Part shown: piece after piece, positions 7,821 through 13,566 of the stretch
Layout of the letters: each line of letters opens with the position of its first letter
How positions within the stretch are numbered: position 1 is the stretch's first letter
Assembly: GCA_027579435.1 (NCBI GenBank)
Contig: JANBPK010001733.1
Span: 1 to 13,566, forward strand
From: Candolleomyces eurysporus
Taxonomy: Eukaryota; Basidiomycota; Agaricomycetes; Agaricales; Psathyrellaceae
Reading direction: 5' to 3'
Length of the DNA stretch: 13,566 bases
Translations under genes and position numbers: made by a program
Notes under the pieces: model-generated
What the model was told of the DNA's origin: nothing
Database searches by the model: none
Seen by the model: only the letters and a program-made list of their open reading frames with translations

Positions 7821-8245
7821 TGCGAGTATGGGGGGTAGTGTAGAGTATTAAGAATTAACAAGTTCTCCTCTCTTGTGCACACTAATTCCAAGTAATCAAG
7901 GAGTACTTGATAGTCACACAGTCAACTGATATGGTTGTATTTTTATTGCTTTGATCTTTCCTTTAACTTAGTATCATGCCACGCAAGATAGTAGTCACAA
8001 AACCAGTTGATTGCAAACACAAAGTAACACAAATAAAAACAGCAGTAATTCTCTAGGGGAAAACCATGCTACAAGAGTCCGTTATATATACTATCTGGAG
8101 CCACGCAATCACCGAAGCCTGATAAATAGGTGTACACAAGATTGATAAATAAAAGAGTCCGGGCCCCAGCTAGAAAGAGAGATAAAGAGATAAAAAAAGG
8201 GTATTGGATATGCCAAGGTGCCACCGCACCACTCCTGTGCTCGCA
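7821..8245 (+). mobile_element. LTR-like relic X (TGCGAG...CTCGCA, 425 bp)
   Basis: The segment starts TGCGAGTATGGGG and ends CTCGCA: a TG...CA element with a perfect 6-bp terminal inverted repeat, 8 bp (GGTGCGAG/CTCGCACC) if two flanking bases are included. Inside are a TATA-like TTATATATACTATC near 8084 and AATAAA near 8147, in the order expected for an LTR read on the plus strand. Much of it aligns with segment Y: a TAGAGT...TTAAGAAT block near the start, ATATATACTA in the middle, GATAAATAA, AAGAGTCC and GTATTGG towards the end. No obvious 5-bp target duplication is seen, and no reverse transcriptase lies nearby. It could instead be a MITE-like repeat. Confidence 0.35.
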
Positions 8246-8843
8246 CCATGACTATTAATAGGTTGCTGTTGCTTTTTCTGGTATGCTGAAGGAGATGCTG
8301 AGGTTGATTGAGGGTGTTCAGTCTGTGGTTATACCAACCACTGCCTTGGTGTACCTTTGCTCAAGTTGTGTGAGGAGAAGTCAGACCTCTGTCAATAGAA
8401 TAACATTATCTTGGCAGATCCCTTGTGACCATTTTCTGGGTTATCTCTTTCTGTGTATGACCTTTCTTTCAGAGTACTTTGAGTCCTTTCTTGTGCTGCA
8501 CCAGCCATCATGCCGTTTAATATGCTGAAACCTTGCCACACATCTTTTTATGTGCTTATGAACTTGCCCTACTATTCTAGCACTGAATATACTTGATTGA
8601 TCTGAGGCTGCACAAGAGGTTAGGTACCTTTAGTGCCTAAAAAACCACCTCTATTGCCTAGCAGTGAAACTGAATTATTCAGCTGCAAGGTAGGCTGTTT
8701 AATCTGAAGTGGCGCCAACCGGCTAGCTTACTAAACCCTAATCTCAGGTATATGGCAGGCACACCTCTAAGTTGGCAGTCCTTGAGTAGACTCCAACTCT
8801 TGTGAACCCAAAAGTAGCATACTCCCTTGTTATCCTTTGCACT

Positions 8844-9075
8844 GCGTGAGTTATCTTAATACTGGGGTGGTTTCATAGTGTAGAGATTAATTAGGCACAA
8901 CCGTTAATTGAATTATGAACAATTTATTCAATAAACAGGTATTTATTCACAAAAAAGTGAACACAGTTGTATCAACAGCTCCTATTGTTTGACCACCCAG
9001 CTTTGCCTTTGGGGTGCTCAATACCTGACCCCAGCTGGAAAGCTAGAGGAATATAAATGAATGGGTGCTGCTGAG
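8844..9075 (+). mobile_element. LTR-like relic Z, shortened
   Basis: Begins TGCGTGAGTT, then TAGTGTAGAGATTAATT (compare TAGTGTAGAGTATTAAG in X). It later carries CCCCAGCTGGAAAGCTAGAG, like CCCCAGCTAGAAAGAGAG near the end of X. The middle is not clearly alignable and both boundaries are guesses. It lies in the same orientation as X and Y. Confidence 0.2.
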
Positions 9076-9167
9076 CTTAGAACACACACAAAACCAACCC
9101 ACACACAACCTATGCCCAGGTCATGCGTAGTCAAATGGTACAAAAGTAAAACCACACAAAGTCAAAG

Positions 9168-9571
9168 TGTGAGTAAGTGGGGGTTATAGAGTGAATTAAG
9201 AATACAAGGTATTCTCATTCTCTCTTAGTTAAATTTCCACAAAGACTAGAGTATCCTAGTGTACACCTAGTTGTATGTCCTAGTTCCAAGTTCTAGATAT
9301 TTCATGCTATGTGAAGTATAGAGCAGAAAACTTCAACAGATTCATCAATAAACATGAGTAAAGATAAAAAACAACAATGATATGATGATGTTGCTCAAGG
9401 AGTAATTAGCATGTATATATACTACTTTAAGCTGCGTAAAAATAGACAGTCCACACATGTGATAAATAAGCATATTTCAAATGTTAAGAGTCCAAGCAAA
9501 AGATAGAGAGAAAATAGAACTGTGTATTGGTAGAGGCTGCACCAAGATTGTAGCCATGCAAGTCAGGCACA
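9168..9571 (+). mobile_element. LTR-like relic Y (TGTGAG...GGCACA, 404 bp)
   Basis: Starts TGTGAGTAAGTGGGGGTTA and ends near GGCACA, with TG...CA ends and a length close to X. It shares with X the ordered blocks TAGAGT...TTAAGAAT, ATATATACTA, GTGATAAATAAG, TTAAGAGTCC and TGTATTGG, and both are preceded by a CACACACAACCTA stretch (7724 and 9099 regions). The last bases, CAGGCACACCTCT, recur once more near 8753-8766. This supports a shared origin with X; the LTR interpretation is inferred. Confidence 0.3.
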
Positions 9572-9690
9572 CCTCTGAATGCCAAATTAAGCTCACCATT
9601 TCCTTTCTGGTGAAGCCATGTGAGATGCTGACTGACAATTGAGGGTGGACAGGCATTCTTGCTCCATGTTGCCTACCCCTGTTGCTATCC

Positions 9691-10062
9691 TCATACTGCT
9701 TGGATAGGTACAGTCGTCTTGTCCTGAGTCACCTGCACCTTTTCCCTGATGCAAACAATGGACCAATTGAGGCTGTATCCTGGATACTGCATCTCCTTGA
9801 GCTTGTGGATACTGTTACGGGCCTTCCAAATGTGTTCATCTAGGGACAACTTATTGTCCCTGGCATTGGCATTATAGTTGAAGAAGCTAAGGGCATTTAA
9901 TACCTTTTTTTTCTTCCTCCTGGTATGGTTTGTGTGTAGGTCATATAGAGTGGCGGTCTTCTCCCACTGGCTGTAGTCTGAGTCTGGTGAGATGGATTGA
10001 TCTACCATGCAGAAAGTGAGTTGTGTTTTGGCATAGAACACAGTAGAAAGTTTGCCTTGCAT
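9691..10062 (-). pseudogene. Possible Copia-type Gag remnant
   Basis: The longest open frame in the CpG-poor block (123 codons). Its middle reads NALSFFNYNANARDNKLSLD followed by EHIWKARNSIHKLKEMQYPG. The spacing of L-x-x-L, the D-E-H-I and the following basic helix resembles the Gag helix found upstream of the CCHC knuckle in Ty1/Copia elements. No zinc knuckle or polymerase follows on this strand before 9571, and the nearby LTR-like segments read the opposite way. The match is from memory and weak; it may be chance. A second frame just upstream on the same strand (10296-10093, containing KKTYEELSVDDICVILSEGE) is similarly protein-like but unassigned. Confidence 0.2.
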
Positions 10063-11430
10063 TTTTACTGTTTTATTGAGACTGTATACACTTCAAAATT
10101 GGTCCAGACTAAATGTATTCTTGCATTGGATAACAGCAATCATCTCTCCTTCACTCAAAATCACACAAATGTCATCAACACTCAACTCTTCATATGTCTT
10201 TTTTGTCATGACATTGAGCATAGAATTATCCAGTGAGGAAAGGTGAAGAGGTTTGCTGTCTGAGCTGGGGAGGTTGATACAGGCCACATCATACATGTCA
10301 TGAAAGAAATTTGGTTGTTTTTCATGCTATAGTTGCATTAGACTCTAGTCTGGATAGAGGAAAAAAGTGTAACTTACATGCATTGTGATACTACATACTT
10401 CCTCTGTCCTGGTTTAGGTACCAAATGGACACCTGCTTGGACTGAAGTCAATGCTTTTGTTCTCTCATTGGACAACATAAAGCCCTCTCAAACCATCAAA
10501 GTGTTTTTCAAGTAGAACAAGTTTGTACAGAGGCAAAGAAGCAGGGATGACTGAAGATGGATGTTTTAGAACCTGAGGAACAACATAAGAGGTGACCAAT
10601 CACCAGGAGCAACTCCTTCTGTAATCAAGAAAGAGACTTGTTGTCTGCTGCGTGTCTCTCTGTATTTTATTGATCCCTTGGGGGTCAGAATCTGTAAGGA
10701 CATCCAAGCCAGGATCAAAGAGAACCAGGATATTGAAAGAAGTATGCAAACAACAGCATGCAGAGACTGAAACCCTAAAGCCCCTTCACACTGTCAATGT
10801 GTTTTACAAAGTTGTCAGACAATACTGTCCAAGTACCAGAGCACAGCAACATTAGTGTTGAATGGTGATGAGAATGCTAATGATTGGGAGAACTGAAGAC
10901 AGGATGTCTATGGCTGAAAGAATCAAAACAACAGAAGACACAAAACATAAATATTAAGACAAATAATGAAGAAAGAGATCACTCACAACAGCGGTCTCAA
11001 TCAAAGCAAAGACAAACAAATTGGCAGTGAATAAAATCATTACCCAAAGGCAGTGCAATTTCTCTTAAACAGCAAAATCTCTAGACTTGCAAATCAATGC
11101 ATAAACCTGTATGCTGTACAGTGTCCAGGAATCTCTCTTTCTCTTCTGTCTGTGGTCTGGACTCTGAGAAAATAGTATGAATGTGTTTAGATACATTACT
11201 ACTTGCCCAATTTGCGTGGCCTCAGTACAGTACATAAGGACTGCTCCCCTTGGTGAACTTTTGCTTATTTACTGGCCATCAAAGGTAATTAAACAGAGTG
11301 AGTGTTGCAATGCTCATTCAGATTTGGCATCATTTTTTGGCAGGGAATCAAGACTGGGAGACCATCTGATGGCAGGATCCAGTGATTCTGACCTTGTCTG
11401 CCCATTGGCTGGAACATTACAGGAATAGGG

Positions 11431-12233
11431 TGGCCTGCGTAAACGCTGGCCGCATTTAAAGCCTGGGTGAAACTATCTCAAGCAAATGTTACTCACCCAA
11501 ACAACATTTGACCAAATCAACAACATTAATATCCACATACAATCCAAGGACCAACACACCAGAGAGAGCAAGGGTAACCAACACAGGTATATAATGAAAG
11601 GAATAAATAACTGCAACAGGTGTGGTAAGTAAAAGTAAGTAAGTACGTGGGGTAACAGTGCAAGAACATCAACTCGCTCGACCAACCCCTTCCGCGCCGT
11701 CCCCGACGAGAGAGAGAGTCAGTGGTATGTAAGCAAGTAAAGCAACTACGGTAAACACGCATCGTCGTACAGAAAGATGTAGACTCGCGCAGGGGGCGAG
11801 ATGGAAAAGAGTACGTACGAACGAGAACTGAAGCAAATATCCACAACAACATATCACCGACCGAAACGTCCGAAAGAAATGAGAAAAACCAAAAGAGAAA
11901 ATGCTGCACCTGATACCACCAACGAGCCGACAAAGAACCAGGGGGACGAGCGACGAAGGACGACTGAGAGAGGAGCAAGGTGTAGAGAGAAGAATAGGGT
12001 AAAGTAGGAAAGGTAGGAGTGAGTAGAGTAGTAGTCGGGTTTGGGGGGAAAAGAATAATTTTGTGGGATNGGGGGGGAAGGCAAGGCGAAAGGGGGGGTG
12101 GCATGCAAGGCAAGAGACGGCGCATCAAGAAAGCACCGCGAGACCGGCCCAGTCGGGGACATTTCGTTCGTTACGCCGTAAAAGAGAAGTCGAGTCGAGT
12201 TCAATCCGTGATGAATCCAAAATCCAACCGCAA
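11431..12233. other. Purine-rich non-coding stretch downstream of MSB2
   Basis: From about 11640 to 12130 the plus strand is strongly purine-biased, with GAGAGAGAGAG near 11708, many GAAAG/GGAAAG words and G-runs near 12043-12105, including one undetermined base at 12070 beside a G homopolymer. The long frame on the minus strand here (12128-11526) is a by-product of this pyrimidine bias and looks unlike a protein. The stretch follows the MSB2 stop on the minus strand and probably contains its 3' UTR. No other gene is seen. Confidence 0.5.
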
Positions 12234-13566
12234 TCACCAATTCATACTGCTCTCCCTCAAAATCGGAGCAGAAATGGCGTTTGGAACCACATTCCGACTC
12301 CTCATCTGCGCAACACCCTGGGTCCTATGATCGTAACTCATATCATCCTGCATCGCCTGCTGTCCTCCCGAGTAGCCCCTCAACGAATCCTCTGCATAAT
12401 AGAAGCTCCTCCTCCTCTGTCCGCCCACACTATCCCTGTCAAACTCTTGTCCATCGGGCCTATACCCCATCATGTCGGGGGGATCGCTCAACCTCCTATG
12501 AGCCAACTCTCTCCTCCTCTTCATGGTCCTATACAGCAAGAACACCAACACGAACACCGCAATAGCTCCAAGCGCACTAACAACCCCGATGATCGCATCC
12601 TGCCTGCTCTTCCCATCAGCCGCAGCACCTGTCGTCCCAAGCGTTCCAGTCCCCGAATTACCTCCACTTCCTCCACTACCCTGATTAGGGGAAACAGAGA
12701 GGAGTGAGAAACCGGTATTAACCCGCTGAGCCAAACTCTGAGCCGTCGGGTCCTGAACACCCGTATAGAACTTGGAGGTCCTCGCTTTCATCTGCGCAGC
12801 AAGGGTGTCAACCAAATCCGACGGGATATAACCAAGCCAGACGGTCCCAAGCTCGATCTGGTCGCTCGCAGACTTGTACGTCACGGGCACATATACTTGA
12901 AGTGCAAAGGTCAACACGTTCTCGCCTACAAACAAGCACGGGGTCAGTCCTCGTTATCAAGATGAGCAAGGAGGAAACGTACTAGGAATATCCAAGGCAG
13001 TGGCAATAATGACCGGAGTATAGCCGAAAATCTGACTGGACGACAACTCGTTATTGACCACAAACGGCCAGTTCAAATCCCGGTTGTACAGGATACTGAT
13101 GAGCGAGTACCCGTCGAGGCTGGTCGTATCGGTCAACCTATCCCTGGGATAAATCCTGGAAGGCATCCCAGGAGGCAGGGGCGTATCAGCGAGGGCATTC
13201 GTCGCAGCAGGAGCAATCGATTCAACAGTGGTAGTAGCTTGATCAGGATCGGATAACGTCTGCGCAAGGGTTGTACTCTCGAGGTTGGTGGCAATAGCCA
13301 GGGACGTTGCGGTGAAGATGAAGGTGAGTCCTGGGTCGACTTGGACCGTGCTTGTCGGAACCTCTGTCGAGGAAACGGACGTTGGAACTCCGGTTTCAGA
13401 GGCAGTGGAGCTTTCAGTACCACTGGGGAAACTAATAACGGAGGACTCAGACTCTGAAGGGGTCGGTCCAGGAGGAGTACTGCTGGTGGAATCTGTTGGG
13501 CCGGGAGGAACGCTGCTGCTAGAGGAATCCGTTGGGCCGGGAGGGACGCTGCTGCTGGAGGAATCT
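12234..13566 (-). CDS. MSB2: Msb2-like signalling mucin, C-terminal half (5' end beyond window)
   Basis: Msb2-type mucins sit in the plasma membrane and feed the Cdc42/Ste20 MAPK cascade that controls filamentous growth and, in plant-associated fungi, surface sensing. Exon 13565-12983 opens with Ser/Pro/Thr-rich repeats (DSSSSSVPPGPT), a spacer, and the start of the extracellular HKR1/MSB2 homology region (DGYSLISILYNRDLNWPFVV, SSSQIFGYTPVIIATALDIP). An intron follows (12982-12926, 57 bp, GTACGT...TTTGTAG). Exon 12925-12234 continues the region (ENVLTFALQVYVP, WLGYIPSDLVDTLAAQMKAR, FYTGVQDPTAQ), then a Gly/Ser linker, one membrane helix (about 12596-12528, IIGVVSALGAIAVFVLVFLL), a basic stop-transfer KRRRE and a cytoplasmic tail of about 95 residues ending SAPILRESSMNW before TGA. 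In total 424 residues are visible. The N-terminus, signal peptide and most of the mucin region lie beyond the window. The frame is intact. Confidence 0.85.
13461..13565 (-). repeat. Tandem Ser/Pro repeats in the mucin region of MSB2
   Basis: Two 36-bp units (13565-13530 and 13529-13494) encode DSSSSSVPPGPT twice with few base changes. A third, shortened 33-bp unit (13493-13461) encodes DSTSSTPPGPT. The array probably continues past the right edge. Such in-frame units are the likely O-glycosylated part of the mucin and are prone to change in number. Confidence 0.85.

Larger units (their letters stand above)
6958..11430. mobile_element. AT-rich, CpG-depleted block of decayed repeats
   Basis: Base composition changes sharply at both ends. 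CG dinucleotides become rare (none from 10021 to 10500, against about a dozen in 421-540), while TG and CA are common, including short (TG)n and (CA)n runs. No intact gene is visible: open frames are short, start at random and show no transposase, reverse transcriptase, integrase or RNase H motifs. LTR-like segments are listed separately. Between them (6958-7820, 8246-8843 and 10300-11430) I see nothing assignable. The pattern fits old transposon insertions that were cytosine-methylated and decayed by C-to-T change. The right edge is approximate, set by the return of CpG near 11435. Confidence 0.55.

Noticed and set aside
8700..8725. TGGCGCC motif resembling a retrotransposon primer-binding site
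   Set aside because: It is not placed just after an LTR end, and one short match is not enough to claim it.
6958..11430. CRISPR-like or tandem arrays in the AT-rich block
   Set aside because: No evenly spaced identical repeats are seen, and the gene structure of the window is eukaryotic.
12061..12105. G-run cluster as a possible quadruplex element
   Set aside because: The runs surround an undetermined base in a homopolymer context, so the sequence itself is uncertain.
11526..12128. Minus-strand frame of 200 codons
   Set aside because: It lies in a pyrimidine-biased stretch after the MSB2 stop and its residue make-up follows that bias; it also crosses an undetermined base.
13133..13423. Minus-strand frame of 96 codons rich in Pro/Leu/Arg
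   Set aside because: It is out of frame with MSB2, whose own frame is open through the same region without needing an ATG in the window.

Overview
The window looks like genomic DNA from a filamentous basidiomycete, probably an Agaricomycete. The genes are split by short introns (about 55-80 bp) with GT...AG ends and CTRAY-like branch sites. The two recognisable families are fungal: a Sis1/DNAJB-type Hsp40 co-chaperone, present as two damaged copies, and the C-terminal half of an Msb2-type signalling mucin. Every gene I can support lies on the minus strand.

Left part (1-6957). Reading along the minus strand from 6957 downwards, a 5'-truncated DnaJ copy (6957-5964) is followed by one full-looking copy of an unrecognised three-exon gene (copy C, 5292-4458). 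Then comes a stretch with no clear gene (4457-2960), a decayed second copy of the same gene (copy B, 2922-2117), an isolated candidate terminal exon (1750-1592), a second damaged DnaJ copy (about 1362-425) and the start of a third copy of the three-exon gene (copy A, 152-1, running off the window). The order DnaJ then orphan gene therefore occurs twice. Both parts are copied at high similarity (425-1132 with about 6240-6957; 1-238 with 5192-5429), so this is a segmental duplication that has since been trimmed. Copy 1 of DnaJ lacks the C-terminus and has a damaged J domain; copy 2 lacks the J domain entirely. No complete DnaJ gene is present.

Middle part (about 6958-11430). An AT-rich block begins abruptly inside DnaJ copy 2. 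CpG is almost absent from much of it (I saw none from 10021 to 10500), while TG/CA are abundant, as expected for an old methylated repeat island. It holds three related, same-strand segments that look like LTR relics (7821-8245, about 8844-9075, 9168-9571) and one minus-strand open stretch faintly like a Copia-type Gag. No intact transposon gene was found.

Right part (11430-13566). CpG content returns to normal. A purine-rich (+ strand) non-coding stretch leads to the 3' end of an MSB2-like gene on the minus strand (13565-12234), which carries Ser/Pro/Thr-rich repeats, an extracellular HKR1/MSB2 homology region, one membrane helix and a cytoplasmic tail. Its N-terminus lies beyond the window.

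The most interesting material is the orphan three-exon family. Its exon order, splice phases and promoter-box position are shared between copies, and it has been duplicated together with a co-chaperone gene next to a repeat island. I do not recognise its function.
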